Shown here: positions 38,801-57,442 of the stretch, piece after piece
How positions within the stretch are numbered: position 1 is the first letter of the stretch
Layout of the letters: every line of letters starts with the position of its first letter
Assembly (NCBI RefSeq): GCF_000189635.1
Contig: NW_002476353.1
Location: 124,001 to 188,000 of the forward strand
Reading direction: 5' to 3'
DNA: 64,000 nt
From: Tetrahymena thermophila SB210
Taxonomy: Eukaryota > Ciliophora > Oligohymenophorea > Hymenostomatida > Tetrahymenidae
Made by a program: the position numbers and the translations under genes
The notes under the pieces: model-generated
What the model was told of the DNA's origin: nothing
Seen by the model: the letters and a program-made list of their open reading frames with translations, nothing else
Databases searched by the model: none

Positions 38801-41800
38801 TAAATTAAACTGGAAATTCTGATTGAACCTTTTATTCAATCATAATTTTAAATAAATTATTCATATATTTTATTAAATAAAACTGCTTGTCGCATTTGGA
38901 GTGAAGATTATCAACATATTTGCTTGATTATTATTAGAAGGAGTTGTAGTAAACATCTCTATCGTTATTGTCTATCTTTTCTAGATTTTGGGGATTATTT
39001 CCTAAGTCTGATTTCATTTACTTATATATCCTTTTTATGCACTCTAGGAGTTTATTTACAACAGGTTCTATCTACTCTACTATTACGTTAGATATTTCCT
39101 TAATTAGAGAAAATATTATTTCTTTGTTTAAATTTATCATTATCTTTTCAATATGGAAATTTATTTTAGCTTTGTAATTTGTGCTGTTTAAGTCGTTCAA
39201 AAGCATAGCAGTGTAAACTTTAATGAAATCTTAGTTTAATATGAATTTATTTATAGAGGATTCTCTCTTTTTTAAAGTTTATTCATCAAAAAATGGTTCA
39301 AAACTCTCCTTAAAATATAAGAAACTTCTATCAAACCAGAGAGTGTAAAAAGTAACAAATAATTTATAGTTACTTTTAATTGTTTTTTAGTGCTAAATAC
39401 TTTTTATTGTGTATTCACTTTTTCCCATTTCTCTAATAAAATTTTATATCATACTAGACTATTTTTCATCCTTATAGTTCCTATTTATTTTGCTATCTAC
39501 TGATATAAATTCGTTCTCTTTATATCTTTAAATATTATCAGTTTCTTTAGTTTATATGCTAAAATCATCGCCACTGTCTAAGAATAATTCATAAATACCT
39601 TCATTATTACTAATAAGTAAATTTAAGAACAAAAGATATCTATTTTATAACATTGTTTTTAATTCTTCAAATGAGTAGTTTTTCCTCTAATAGGAATTAA
39701 ATTGGAGTTAATTATTTTATTCTCCTAAATCTTATAAATTATATACAGAAGATTTGTTTTAATTATTTTCTTCAAATTATTTTTATTTATTATTTTATAA
39801 AATTTCCATTTTTAATTTCATCTATTTCATTAAATATTTTCTATTTTCAGGATGTTAGAAAAATATTAAAAGAAACTCGTATTAATCGCTACTACTTTAA
39901 ATAGTAGCTAAATAATCTTCTTCACAGCATAATTATTCTTACATCGTAAGTGATACTTCGATTACTTATTTTAAAGAAAGAAATTATTTTAAATATTGAA
40001 AAAAAAATTTTAATTTTAAATTTAAATATAACTTATAAATTTTTTAAAAATTGAATGAATTTATGAAAAAAAGCAGTAAGATTTGTTTGTAAAATTTTAG
40101 TTAAAAAAAATTCAAAATAAAGTTTACTTTAGTTGGGAAATTCAATCAGCAAATCTTAAAATTATTCACCAAAAATAATATCAAAATAAGATTTTCTAAG
40201 TTTGATTTCTGATTTTTAATTATTCATAACTGAATAAATGTTAATAGTTTGATAATTAATCAACGAATCTTCTTCTTTTATTGAGGTCGGAGAAAGGAAT
40301 TAGTTTATAAGTTGCTTAGTGCTAATAGAAGTGTCTACTTTTGTTTTGTTTTATTGCAATTATTATTTAACTTTTTAATTGTATTAATTAATTTTTTTAG
40401 TTTAATCTACTATGATATCAGCAATCTTTTTATCAAATTTATTCTTTGAAGCTTTTTCTATAGTGTATGGGTTTCTATTTTATAAAAATGGGTATTCTTT
40501 TCCTTATATTAGAATCTTTAAATGGTTTGTTGAATCGTCTTTGATAGGGAGAACATTTAATAAGTTCTATCCAGGAAATAGTTAATTAAAAAGTGTTATA
40601 AATGTTTTGACAATCTAAGCATTAGATTCAGACACTTTTTATAGAGATGTTACTTCATTTTAAAGGAAGATATCGTTATTGAAAGGAGCAAAATACTCAA
40701 ATAGTTCTTTAACAAAAGTAAAAGAATTGTTTGCTAAGGTTTCTTTAATTCTCTAACAAATGTATGAAACATCGTAATAAAAATATTTAGCTATTACTGT
40801 TAATATTTTGTTGCGGATTTCGCTAGCCTTTACAGGTCTCAATAATTTTTTAACTTCTTATATATGTTTTTATATCACTTCTTGTAATTATTCTTTTTGC
40901 TATTCATCATTGGCTAACTTATTAGTGTAATAATTAATAATTATTTCTTTATTATTTTCATATATTTCTGTTAGTAATCCATCTTCTTTTTCTTTTTCTT
41001 CTTCGTCTGAGCTAAGCTCTTAATCCTTGAAAGCCTCATATGATTTAAATTTAGATGAAGATTTTTTATCGCTTGCTTGCTATTTACTTTGAGAATTAGA
41101 TTTAGGAGAGTCATCTAAGATACTCTATTTTTTCTCTTCAGCTAATAGTTTTTTAATTGCTGTTTATTCATTTTTGTCAATGTCTAATCCTGAATGAATT
41201 TACTTGTTATTGTTTCTTTTATTCGAGAGTATTTTAAATAGTTGTTTATTTTCTATGAAATCTTTTCCTTTTTAGTTCTAAATTTTGAGTTGAATCTGTT
41301 AGTATTTAAATAATGCTATTTTATTTACTTCTTTCAATAAGCTGAACTTTGTATTTTCAGTTGGTATTTTTTAGAAATATTTTTATAAAGAAGCTTACAA
41401 ATTTTACTAAGAAAGAGGAAATTAATTGTAAGAGTTTTTCCATTTAGTTTTGTAGTATGTATTAGTCATAATATACTAAGAAGAGTCGTTAATAATTACT
41501 TATATGTCTCTTCCCATAAATTAACTTAGAGACTATTAATTGCAAAATTTATTTTCTACAATCCCACAATATTTTATTCCAACTTAAAACACATAATTTG
41601 TAGGAATGGCTGCTCCATCTATTTTAAGTCCGTACTGCAATTCCTTTAATCCTTCAAACAAATCATTTTCTGATGAAGATTACATATTAGTTAACTCACT
41701 GATATCACATTTTTATAAATTTTCTTTTTCATCATCTTATCTTTTTATTATTTATTGTTGCTTCGAAAATTCATTAAAAGATTCTTACAATTTATTATTT

Positions 41801-44800
41801 GATTATGAATCTAAGCCATTTTAAAGATTATTTTAAGAACTTTATTATTGCATAGAAATAGGTTCTTAGTCTTCACTTTCTTATTAACAACAAGTTAGCA
41901 TTTATTCATTGAGTTATTCTTACTATGCTTCTTATGTTCTATCTTGGTCTTCAAGAGCAAAAGGAAATTCTTAGCTGACTAGCTATATTTCATCTATTCT
42001 ATTTTAATCTAAATTAATTTGATGGATATTATCCATTTATGAAATAGAGAGATTGTTCAAATTAGTATCTTATCTATTAGACTCTACCTATTATTCTTAT
42101 ACTTAATTTGTTGTTTTTTCTATTAAGTTTTAAGTTGAATTATTGTTGCTTTGATTATTTTATTATTTAAATATATTATTTAGTGCAGGAATATAATTTT
42201 GCATAGATGTCATTTATAAGCAATATTTAAGCTCCTTCAAGTAATCGTATATTTATGTTTAATTAAATATGTCATCAAACCCTAAGTTATATAAGCAGTT
42301 TTTCAGATAGTTCTTATAGAATACTGCAAAAAGAGAAGGAATATTCAAATAATTTTAAAAGTAATAAAGATCATCCTATTTTTGGCACTAATTGTTTGAA
42401 AGTTATTTACCATCCCATAACTTAGTTAAAATATTTTGAAGGAAACGTTTCATATATTGTAATCCTTATTCAAACTTCAAATGAGCTGATGTTTCTTATA
42501 ATAAATCAATCATGTGTAATTATTAAAAGAGTTTCTGTAAATTTTTAGTACTGACAAGCCAATCAGATATTGACTGGTCTATATAATTGATGTATAAATT
42601 CCAATAATCATCAATTAAATTAAGATTATTGTGGTAAAGGGAATAAATTGTGAAATACAGTTTAACCAATCTTTTTGTAGCTCCCATAGAATCTTAAAGC
42701 ATAAAATCAATTAATATTTTTTAATATTCAGGTATTTTTTATCCAAATTCCACCAAGCAAGGATAATATTGAAGTAAGTTCAATATAATTTTACCAAAGC
42801 AAAAGTTATTCATACAGTTAGTTTCGATTTCATCTACTAAATAATTATTTGAGCCAGCTAGTGTATCTTATTATTTCGCCATTCCTTCATAAATTTATCC
42901 CTCCATCTCATTATTTTGGCAAATCTCAAAAAGTTAATAAATTACTTTTTACTGATTTTCATCTAATTTTATTGGATAACACCATTTGTTTCTGTATTTT
43001 TTCTTTATTAAGCATTTAAGCTTCTGCTTTTTTTATTTGTCAAAGCTCATAATTTGATAAAAAGCCTTCATAAAATTTTTTGGACCCTTCATAATTAGTT
43101 ATCTAAATTATAAAAAATTTATTAATTGTAAGTAAAATGTAATAAAAAATAAAATAAAAAGTGATAATTTATAATAAATAAAAAGATTTAAATAAGAATT
43201 ACTTTGCTTCGTTGTAATATGAATTTAGATCTAAAGGCTAAGCGTATTTTTCACTAAATTAAAATTTTTGGTAGTTAGATTTTGAACAAGTTAAAATATG
43301 GTTTTTGATAGAGAATTCAATATTATTGCAGTAATTGTATGGAGTATTAAATATTTCGTATATTATTGAATAAATAACTAAAGATAAATTATTTCTAAAA
43401 ACTTCAACTTAAGAAATTTTAATATCTCTAGCTATTTGCAGAATATTATAATGTATAAATAATTTTATGCTTTATTCTCTTTGTACTAAGATTAATTAAA
43501 AGCTTAGTTGCATAAATCTTTGAGCTAAATTTTATTGGACTAAACTAATCTTTTTCTAACACTAATTTTACAAATAAACACTCTCGTTTAAATAGAAGTT
43601 TTCACTATTAACCTGGTCTTAGCAATATTGAAATATGCTAATTGATCGAGACATTATTTTAAAAGTTTATTTTATTTTCTTCTCTTCACTCTCTTTGATT
43701 AATTAAAACTAAAGATAATATGAAATGACTGAGAGAGTAATTATGATGTTGATTATTTTACATTTCCTATCTTAGATTGCATTTTAAATACTTTATTACT
43801 AATTTTAATCACTACTTTTTAAAAATTCTATATTTTCTTGAATAGTTTTATTGATATTTTAAATTTCTGGAATCAACTCATCTTGAATGTAATTTAAAAC
43901 AGTTTTACAGTTTTAAATAATTTTCTCACTTTAATTAGAATTAAGAACAGTGATATCAAGAAACATTAGCTTATTTTTTTTAATTTTTTCATTAATTTTT
44001 TAAATTATTGAGGCAAACTATTGTTCTTTCTTTTTTTCATCTTCTTCTTACTATTTTTTATTTATTTCTAGGTCAATAATTTCATTAGATTTTTATTAAG
44101 CAATAGTAGCTTTTTCATTTTAATTTATTTATTCTGCTATTTCATTTTGTAATTCTGAAAATTCTACTTAACATTCACTTTCTTTTGGATTTTTTCTTGG
44201 ACTATTAGATTTATTTTCTGATTTTTAGTTATCCTAAACTTTTATTTATTCATGCTTACTATCAATTTTAAGATCATCTTTGAAAGTGGGATGATAAAAA
44301 TTATTCATAAATTATTTAAAAGAAATGGCTTCATATAAGTCAAACTATTCTATGGAGTCAAATAAAATTTCAAAAAATTAAATTGCTTTTAACCTGTCTA
44401 TTTTAAGTCCAATTTATTTTTCTTAAATTTTGATCATTATAGCTGAAACATCACAAGTTTCTATTTATTGCAAATTATTTAAAATTATTGATAACAAATA
44501 TTTTAATTTGATAAAGTAAATTTCATATTTTTATTTTTTCAAAGTTTCTCTCTACTTAATATGCTCTGCTTTACTAATTTCTAATGAATTTTTTAATGTT
44601 TAATTTTCATTCTCCATTAAATTACTGTTATGTTAATTTTTATCTTGCAAATAAAATTATTCTTATTTTTATTAAAATTAATCAAAATCACCATTTTGAC
44701 TAAATTTTTTATTTTAATTAATCTCGTACTCCAGCTTATCTGCATAAATTTGCTCTTCTAATTCAATCTATTCAGCGTCATCATCTTTTTATGATTAATT

Positions 44801-47800
44801 TATATTTTTTAATGCATCTTACTAGATTTATTATTCTTAGTCATTTTAATTTTAAGAGTTAGGTCTCTCAGCTGATATTTAATCTATGACATCAACATTT
44901 TTAGAGTCATGATTTATGGTTTGACTATTTAAACTATTTTAATCTGAATTTAAATTTTCAGGTGAATTTTAAGTTGAATTTTCTTAATTTGAGTTTTTAT
45001 TAATTGGATTGTTTTCTTCTGATTCTAAAAATTCATCATCATCATCAATGCTCTATTCACTTTCAAAACTTTTAGAAAAGTAATCTAGTTAATTATTGTC
45101 TTGGTTTATTTAAATAATTTCTTCTAAGTTAATATCTTCTTCTCCAAGAGTGCTAATTTCTTCTTCAAAAATATCAATCATACTCTCAGATGACAATTAG
45201 CTTAGTGTTGTATCATCGAATTAATTATCATCTTAAAAAATTAATTAATTATTGTTAATATTCCTCCTTTAGCCTGAAAAGACATTTTCTACAGACTCTA
45301 CTAATTAACGGGTATCCTCAAGCAAAGGAGTTTTTTCATCTGGTTTTTCTTTTTTAGTTTGTACATTTTCTTATGATTAATCTCTGCCTGAAAATCTATG
45401 CATTAAAAATACAGAGAATTCTTAAAAAATAAGCTGCACAAAACTGCTCATAGCTAGACAGCTTTTTTTAGAGTATAAATTAACATCCAAATATCCAATA
45501 TTAATGTTGCTTGAGCCTCCACCTCCAGCACCACCAGTTATAAAATTAGGTTATTGGCTTTAGTTTTTAGCAAAAGCTTCTTTGCATTACTAAATATGAT
45601 AAAGTGAATTTTTAAACAGATGAATAATAGAGTTAATAAATGAATTGCTTTCAATATATAATACTTTCTTTTTTGATTTAGCATTGAATTGTGATTATAA
45701 GTGAAAATGCATCATTTTTTGAAGAGGGTTAAAATATTTCATGCAAACAAATTAATTTATAACTATTTTTTAATTAAAAGTTGTGCTTTTAGATTTCAAA
45801 AATAAGATTAATCCATTCTTTCCTTTATCTTATTTATTGCCATTTCTATTTTTTTTATTATTTCTTTAAGAATTATTAATTGCAAAATTATCATCTTTTT
45901 ACTATTTAATTTGCTATTCTTACTAAAGGGTTTATTTTTGCTTTTTAAAAATTTTAGGCGCATCAACAGAGCCGAAAAAAACATAATTAAAACTTTATAT
46001 TATTGAATCGCGTATAAACACAAAGGCTTGCATTTACTCAGCACATGCACCATGCACGTCAATAGATAGACCAAATCTTGTTACATTTAAGAAGCACTTA
46101 GTTCTTTTATAAAAAATTTTTAGCTGCTCTTCATCATTTATAAAATTTATCAAAGCTTATTTTCTACTATTTTCTTCTAAAAAGTAATGTAAATTTCTCT
46201 AGATTAGTATGTCATCAAGTTTAAGCTTAAAAAGCTCTTTTACATATTTTCTTTAAACGCTAGCCGCTATTTAATAGCAGTTATTAATATTATTTAAATG
46301 ATATCTTTGAAAATATTTTGTGATTAGCTATTTTTTACTAGAATCGCTCAGCTATTTTATTATTTTTTTAAGAATGAATGATATTGTCTCTATATTTCTG
46401 GCTTCATTTACTAACTACGCTTCTGCTGAATTCTAAATTCTTGACAAAAAACCTTCTTGATCAAAGTAAAAGTTAGAAACCAAAGTAAAATTTTAAAACA
46501 GCTACTAAATCCTTTGCTTATTTAACATATAATTTCCATAAGAAAACTCGTTAACAACTTTGTCAAGGGAAATGCAAGATGAGCTTTAATTGCTTTTTGA
46601 TTTTTAATTTTCTAAGCCCCTGAATAATATTTAAAGTAAAGGATTAAAATCAACATCTTCAGAAGTATTCGAAGTGATTATTTCGACAAACCTCAGCACA
46701 GTAACTCTGATATTGCTCAGATAGGAAAGAGAGGTGCTCAGGCCATAAGTGAAAAGATTATTAAGAGAGAGAAGGAGTCTTAGAAGAAGAAATGAATGCT
46801 TCAATATTTCTTCTTTAATCTCCTTTTTTTCAGAGGGTGTTGCGTTGTTATTACACAAAGTCATAGTTGTGTCAATATATTATTTAGTATTATGTATTAA
46901 GAAAGTGTACTTAGCATTCAGCATAGTTTTATAAGTTTACTTGCAAATTAAATTCTCTTTTTTGATATTATTAATGTAATAATTTAATTCTAACTCATAA
47001 TCCATTTCAATTTTTTCAACTATTGCTTATAAAACTCCGCTTTTAAGTAACTAATTTCTAAGTTAAAGCTTAATCCCTGGCTAATTAAAGAATTAGGTAT
47101 GCATCATTACTGTACCTTTATTTAGGTAAATCTGAGGATAGTATTTTACATATAAATTATAAATCTTATTATTTTTTTCAAGATCTTACTTACAGTTTAA
47201 GCTAAAAGGATCTGTTTTACTTAAATTCATAAAAATATCATAGCAAAACCCATAATCCTTAATTAAACTTTCAGCGACACTCAAAATTATATTTTTTCTT
47301 ATTTATTCTACATCCTCTTATTCAACTTATGGATCTTTTTCAGATTTTTCTTCAATATCCTAAGATTAGCTGCTATTCATTTAAGGATTTTGTTTATCTT
47401 CTTCTATTAAAACAGGTTGAAATAAAGGAGTTTACTTTGAAGTAACAATAAATTCAATAATTTAATTGCGCAACACTTCACTACTGTGCTCTAAAAGCAT
47501 AAGAAAAGTAAAAGCAGCATGACGATTTTTGCAAGTTAAAATTTATTAAAATAATTAATCAAAGTATTAAACCCCCTTCAACTAAATTATTTCTAATTTT
47601 TTTTAATCACTAATCAGGCTACTACAGTTTATGACAAATCTATGAATAAAAATATCAGTTAACTAATTATTATTTTAAGTGTCTAAGCATCGATCAAGAA
47701 TCATAATAAAAATATCTTTGAATAGATCTGTGATTGTGATTCGAAATTAATCATTGTATCTCCTAATTAGCTCATTATATTAAATTTAGCTTATTATTCC

Positions 47801-49650
47801 TTGCTTTCCCTAAAAGGTCTCTGGCTAATTTAAAACATTTGTTAGCATTTATATCTACCACACAGTAATAGAGTTGTCGTAATCATGTAATTTTTTTTTT
47901 ACTGGGCAATTATCGTTGCTAAATATAATTTTTTCATAGCAATTCTTGAACTGTTAAAAGAACAACTAAAAAAATCCACTAGAAGTATCTATATTAGCAC
48001 CATTAGGAAATTGCATATCTTCATAAGTATAAATAAATGCGTTGTTTTTAGTATTAAGATAATATTGAAAAATGAAATCTTCAATTTTCCCAAATAAATC
48101 GCTTTCTATTTTGTATTGTTCTTATAAATAGTGCAGTATATTCCCATTCTCGTATAATATAATGTCCCATGCTAATCTAAATAGCTAATCTTTCTTTAAT
48201 TATTACACCTCATCCTGTTGGACTTCTTCACCGTTTCTGTATATCCAACCTTTTTTCTCCAATTTTTATATTATATCTTTAATTAAATAAAGACTAAACT
48301 AGGATATGTTTTATCTTTAAATATAATTGAAGTGGATTTCACGTTTCATGTATTGGAGACAGAAATTTTTTAAAATGCTCAATTTATCTTTTATAATAAA
48401 GTAATTATTTAAATATTTTTCTAAAACGAAAATTATAAAACTAAATTAAACTTTTTATTTTTACTTGAAGATGCAAAAGATGCTAATCTACGATAAAATA
48501 TTTAGAAATAAGCTGCTTGATTAAAGTTTTCTTTACAGAGGACAGCATATTTAAATTCAATAAATGCTTCAAAAATTTCAATCTGCTTTTAACTTTTATT
48601 GCTCTCTAAGTACGTTTATTCGCCTATTGTCTAAAGAAAATGATCCCATAAAGACTGATTTCTCTTCTCATTATTTTAAGAAGAAATGTCAAATTTGTAG
48701 ATTATATCTCCTTATCCTAAATTCAAATTCTACAAATTTGTGACTAAAAAAGAAGATGACCCTCTTTTTTTAAATAGAATTACTTCATCATATTTATACT
48801 CGACTAGACTGTTATAGCGATTTTTATGATGAAAATGATTTTAACTAGTCATAGCTATAACTATGTTAGTAAATAAATAAAATCCCATATGTATTTATTG
48901 CTCAAAACTTTACTAGACTATGCTGGGTTTAATCTAAAATTTAATAGCCTCTTCAAATTTGATGTCTTATAAAATCTAAATTATTCTATAAGAAAGCTCC
49001 CAATCATCACAGTAGATAAAAACGTCAAATATTGATGGAGACAAAGGAGTCTATTTCCATAGATACAAAAAGAAATTGCAACTCTATCCTGAACTATTAT
49101 GTCTTTTAATAATCAAATATATAAAATTTAATAAATTCAGCAAATTAAATTCTGCTTCTTAGCGATTTTTGTAATTTTCCTTCATTTATTCAATAAATCT
49201 TGTTGACTATTACTACCATATTTATTCAAGTTTCTCTTAAACTGCAAAATTAAGAGCAAAATCCTCTAGGTTAATTATTTTTTCACACTCCTTATCAAAA
49301 ATTCTACGCAATATGTTAATACTTTCATCTTATTTTTCATCTATCTTTTCTATTTGCTAGATTAAGCTTTACTTTATAAATTTTACCTAAATTTTTAAAA
49401 AAATATGCTCATTTTAAATACAAAACTTCTCCTTTGAAATAATTGAATCTAAAAATCATATAGAAAAATGAAAAAATACAATTAAAACATAAAAATTATA
49501 ATTTCACTTACGCAAAAATAAAATAAAATGGAATGCAAAAAAAATTACCTAAGGTTCTAAAACACTCTTCTTTGAAAAGTCTCTTAAAATATCCTTGCAT
49601 ATTGATACTTAATACTTTGGTTCAACTATTATTGAATACTAATCAATCAT
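35862..49650 (-). CDS. Giant HECT-type E3 ubiquitin ligase, HUWE1/UPL1/Tom1-like
   Basis: ATG 49650 (MIDQYSIIVEPKYQ) begins a gene of nearly 14 kb, with long exons and few introns (for example about 43,097-43,203 and near 36,600-37,800). The C-terminus is a complete HECT domain. In order: DESGIDEGGPRREWFSL (about 37,000), PNPFSFL and YFKFLGILLGKAFLENYPVQ (36,924-36,800), DIEEIDPELYKNLNWLL, NKKEYVKSICHAKLIREIYY, and the catalytic segment LPVSHTCANSIDLPNYPTK with the active-site Cys, ending GFELA at 35,862. HECT ligases accept ubiquitin from an E2 on this Cys and pass it to substrates. The wording of the HECT domain and the roughly 4000-residue size point to the HUWE1/UPL1 group; subfamily is inference. 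Upstream are acidic Ser/Asn/Gln-rich segments (about 45,000-45,350 and 41,000) and long helical regions. I could not delimit the N-terminal repeats of that group. Confidence 0.85.
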
Positions 49651-50404
49651 TATTTATTTAACAGTTTAGATCTTTATATTATAATTAAATGTTTTTGGAG
49701 AAGATCTACGACTGACTTTATACTATGAAAATAATTTCAAGCCTTTTTGCTATATTTATCCTTTCCTATTTATATAAATATTGCTTACTAGCTTTTAGAT
49801 ACTTATTTATCAGTTTTTATATTTTCAACTAAAATAATGATAATCTATCTATTCCGAAATTAATTTTTAGTTTAAAAAACTTTTTAAAGAAAGTGATTAA
49901 TTAATTAATTCCTTATTTAATATGTAAATCAGATGAGGTGATTTGTATTTCAAATGATGTGCCGATTTAATATTTATATCTTGTTGTATTAATTCTGTAA
50001 TTTAAATATTAAAAAGTTAATAGAAAGTTATATACAAGTCTTAAAATAATATTATTGCCAGATATTGCGCAAGGAAAAAAAAATGTAAAATAAATTGACA
50101 TGATAAAATATATTTGAGAATAATTATTTTATTTAAAATTATAAATAAAATTTATGTAATTCTAAATTAAAGTTACTAAAAGAATTTCTGTAATTAATTT
50201 TGAGATGTATTTATTAAATAAAAAATGTTTTGAGAATTTAATTTAAATTTTTATATTTCATTTTGAAATGGAATAGATTATTTTTAATTTGATAAATTAT
50301 TTAAAATTTTGAATAATTTAATTATTTACTAATTGGTTAATAAGTAATTTATTCCTTTTAATTAATCTTAGTTTGTTTGGGAATAGTGTTAAAAAAATTG
50401 AAAA
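49651..50404. other. AT-rich intergenic DNA
   Basis: Upstream flank of the HECT gene and downstream flank of the AAA protease gene. It includes a GTAAG tetranucleotide-like tract at about 50,531-50,551 just inside the neighbouring frame and many A/T runs. No independent gene is seen. Confidence 0.45.
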
Positions 50405-53956
<3,552 letters not shown>

Positions 53957-55429
53957 AAAGAATTTAGAATCTATTAATTAATATTTTATAGCAATTATTA
54001 TTATATATATTAAACATTATTAAGATCTAAATACATGGTTTTTAGCCCATTCTCCACATTCTCGATTATTAATGAAGGAGACCTATATTCTTAAATTTAA
54101 AAAAGATTGGTCAATTTTCATGATGCTATTTAATGGTAGGCAATTTACTTTTTATAAAATTTACTTCATAAGGTAATTAACTTATATGAAACTATCAAAT
54201 AAACTTTTTGTTTCTAGAAAAATAATTACTTTTTATATTAAAGAAATCTATACCTTTAATTAAAAATATGTTAATTACTTCAAAACGATATCATAAAAAC
54301 TCATTTTTGACAGGAATAGAATAATTCAAGAAATTAAAAATCAAAACTTAAGAATTTTCTAAGAAATTCATATCTATCTATTTATCTATCTTTATACTTT
54401 CTTTCATTTAATCAATTTAATGCTAAATATATCAAAAAACAAAACAAAAAAATTAAAATCTTACTTTAAATAAATATCCGACATCTTTACGATAATAAAG
54501 TTTATTTAAATGTTGTTATGTATTAATTGCTATAAGAAATTTATTTTTATTATTTAATATGAAAAATGAGATTTTTCTTAAAAATATATGTCAAAAAATA
54601 ACTAAATTTGTTTTTTATGAGATTAATTTTATAATATTTAATTTCAAATTTATTTATAAATAATTTTTTTAGTTGACATTTTAAATACATTTTTTTATAA
54701 TTTTCAATTCAATTTCATATTTATAATTTTTTTGTCTATTAAACAAGATAACATAAATTTATGAACATAGATATTAAATTAATATATAAATTTGAGCTCT
54801 TATTCAAATTCAATTGATTACTCTACATAAAATAATAGATTTGTTCGTTAATTGTTTATTTGAAAAAATTTGTAAATTTCAAAAGTTTTTTTATATTATC
54901 ATAAAAAAAATTAATTTTTCTTTATAACCTTTTATATAAATTTTTAAAAAACATAACTCCACATTAACAATAAAAATAGAATTTCTTTATGATATATTTA
55001 AGAAACTATAATTTATTCAAAAAATTTAATAATTTCAATAGTAAGATAAAAATGTTGAATAAATAATAAATAATTGATTGATTTAAAAATTTATTAATGA
55101 TTTTTTAATTAAATGGATAAAATTTAGCTAAATTTTAGTTAAATTTAGTAAATGTAATGCCTTTTACTTAAAAAAAAAAGGTCAAAAAGTAAAAATTAAA
55201 ATAAATTGTTTACTTTCAATATATAATATGTAAACTCTAACAAATTATTCTAAATCCAAAATTTATTTTTAATTTACAAACAACTTAATTGCTGTTTCAC
55301 GATTATTTTTTACAATGGTTATATTTTGATGAAAAAATATTAAAAAGATTGCAATTATAAATTAATTTTTTATAACAAATAAATATTTAAAAAATTAAAA
55401 ACTGAGATAATTTGGTGAAATAAAAAATA
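53957..55429. promoter_or_regulatory. Divergent intergenic region, AAA protease and S1P lyase
   Basis: Two genes start away from each other (53956 minus, 55430 plus), so this 1.5 kb must include both promoters. It is very AT-rich. A slightly GC-richer patch at 54,030-54,150 lies next to the protease start and may be its 5' leader. A TCTATCTATTTATC tract occurs near 54,368. No specific site could be assigned. Confidence 0.45.
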
Positions 55430-57442
55430 ATGGAAACAACAAATTAAATTTATTCAAAATTAACGCAACTTGTGCAATCATTTAGTAAGGAATCTCATCT
55501 TAGGAAGCTTGAGCATTTTATAGTGCTTATTGCTTTGATTAAGATGTACTAAAGCCTAAATAAAAATGGGGGATTTTTCAAGAATTGTGGAAAGATGTTA
55601 ATCAGACTGCTCAAAAAATCTTCAGCCATATCTTAAAAACTCACCAAAGAGCTATAAACTGAAGCTGCCAAAACTGTTAAATAACAATTTGAAGGAAAAC
55701 CACCTCCTAAATTTACTTAACTCCCTCCAAGTGGTTTGAGTGAAGAGGAAGTTTTAGAAATTATGAAAGAACGCAAAGCTTTTGATTTAGATCCAACTAA
55801 AGGAAAATGCTGGGCTTATGTGTACGACCACTCACACAAGCATACAGAATTCGTCACAAAAGCTCATAATTTATTGTAAAAATATTATTTTAAATATCAC
55901 TTTATATATGATCAGAGTTATTTCCATTTGTTTCTAAAAATTATTTAATTGATAATATTATAGTATACACACTAATGCATTAAATCCTATGAAGTTTATT
56001 TCTTTAAGAAATTTCGAAATTGAAATTGTTGCAATGACAGCTAAAATGATGAATGGAGACCCACATAAATGTGTTGGCTCAGTAACTTCTGGAGGATCTG
56101 AAAGTCTTTTACTAGCTGTAAAAACTTATAGAGATAGACTATATAAAATTAACCCAGAAATTACCGAACCTGAATTAATAATGTGTGTTTCTGGTCATCC
56201 AGCAATTAACAAAGGTACTTAAAATATTTACATAGATTCTAAATTTTAAATAATTTATTTTTAAAAGCATCTCATTATTATGGAGTCAAAATAGTTTATG
56301 TTGACAGTGATCCAAATACATTTGAAATGAGAGTTGATTAAATCAAATAAAAAATCAATAAAAATACTTGTTGTATTATTGCTTCTGCCCCTTCATATCC
56401 TCATGGAATAGTAGATCCTATAGATTAAATATCAATTATCGCTGAAAGAGCTAACATTCCTTTGCATGTTGATAGCGCTATTGGTGGGTTTATGTTACCC
56501 TTTATTGAGAAATTGGGGTATAAAATACCATAGTTTGATTTCAGAAATAATGGTGTTACTTCTATATCAGCAGATGTTCATAAGTAATTTAAATTTAATT
56601 TCTGAAATTAGTGTCATTTACTTTAATTTTCAAAGTTTAACTATATTTTTTACTATTTAGATACGGCTATTCTGCAAAAGGAGCTTCTGTTCTTGTATTT
56701 AAAGATTCAGAATATAGATTGAATCAATTTTATTCTTATACTGGATGGCCCGGAGGAATTTATATTTCTCCTACAACTCTAGGAACAAGGGGTGGAGGAC
56801 CTTTAGCAGGTAATTATAATATAAAGAAGAAAATCAAATTAAGTTTTAAATTTATAATGAAGGTGCATGGGCTTCTATGATGGTGCTTGGTTAAGATGGT
56901 TTTATGGATGTTACGAAGAAGATTATTGATGGTGCTAATTATATTAGAGATGAAATAAGAAAAATTGAAGAATTAGAAATTTTAGGAAATCCAGTTACGA
57001 CAATTATTGCATTTAGAGTAAAGAAGAATTAAGAAATAAATATTTATCACATATCAGATGCCTTAAAAGATATAAACGACTGGCAGGTAATAATTAAATT
57101 GTTCATAAGATTTTATTGATTTAATTAAATTCTAAAGGTTGAAAATTAAAGATTCCCTGAATGTATCCACATCAGTTTTATGCCACAGCACCTTTAAATA
57201 AAAGAATAATTTATCATTGACTTAAAAAAAGCTATCAATATAGTTAAGGAAAATCCAAAAAAATATGCTAAAGATGGCACAGCTGCCATGTATGGTATGA
57301 TGGGAATGGTAATATTATTAAATATTGAAATAAATATTTTATAGATTTGTATTAGGTACCTGATGAAGAAGTATTAGAAGAGTTTATGGCCCATTTTATG
57401 GATTCAGTTTATAGATTACCAAGCGAAAAAGCCAATTCTTGA
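55430..57442 (+). CDS. Sphingosine-1-phosphate lyase, PLP-dependent
   Basis: Cleaves phosphorylated sphingoid bases to phosphoethanolamine and a long-chain aldehyde, the exit step of sphingolipid breakdown, usually on the ER. ATG 55430 (METTNQIYSKLTQLVQSF). The N-terminal exon ends GKCWAYVYDHSHKHTEFVTK. After an intron (ending about 55,962) follow TNALNPMKF, VGSVTSGGSESLLLAVKTYR, CVSGHPAINK, YGVKIVYVDSD, SAPSYPHGIVDPI and HVDSAIGGF. SISADVHK with YGYSAKGAS across the next intron carries the Lys that binds PLP in this family. Then come GWPGGIYISPTTLGTRGGGP, ECIHISFMP and GTAAMYGMMGM, ending at TGA 57440-57442. The domain order and motifs cover the full family length (about 540 residues). The human enzyme has an N-terminal membrane anchor; here only a weakly hydrophobic segment (HFIVLIALIKMY) occupies that place. 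Confidence 0.92.

Noticed and set aside
46631-46934. Overlapping plus and minus frames in the standard code
   Set aside because: Both fall inside the HECT gene. The plus frame is antisense, and the minus frame is not the frame used by the long gene.
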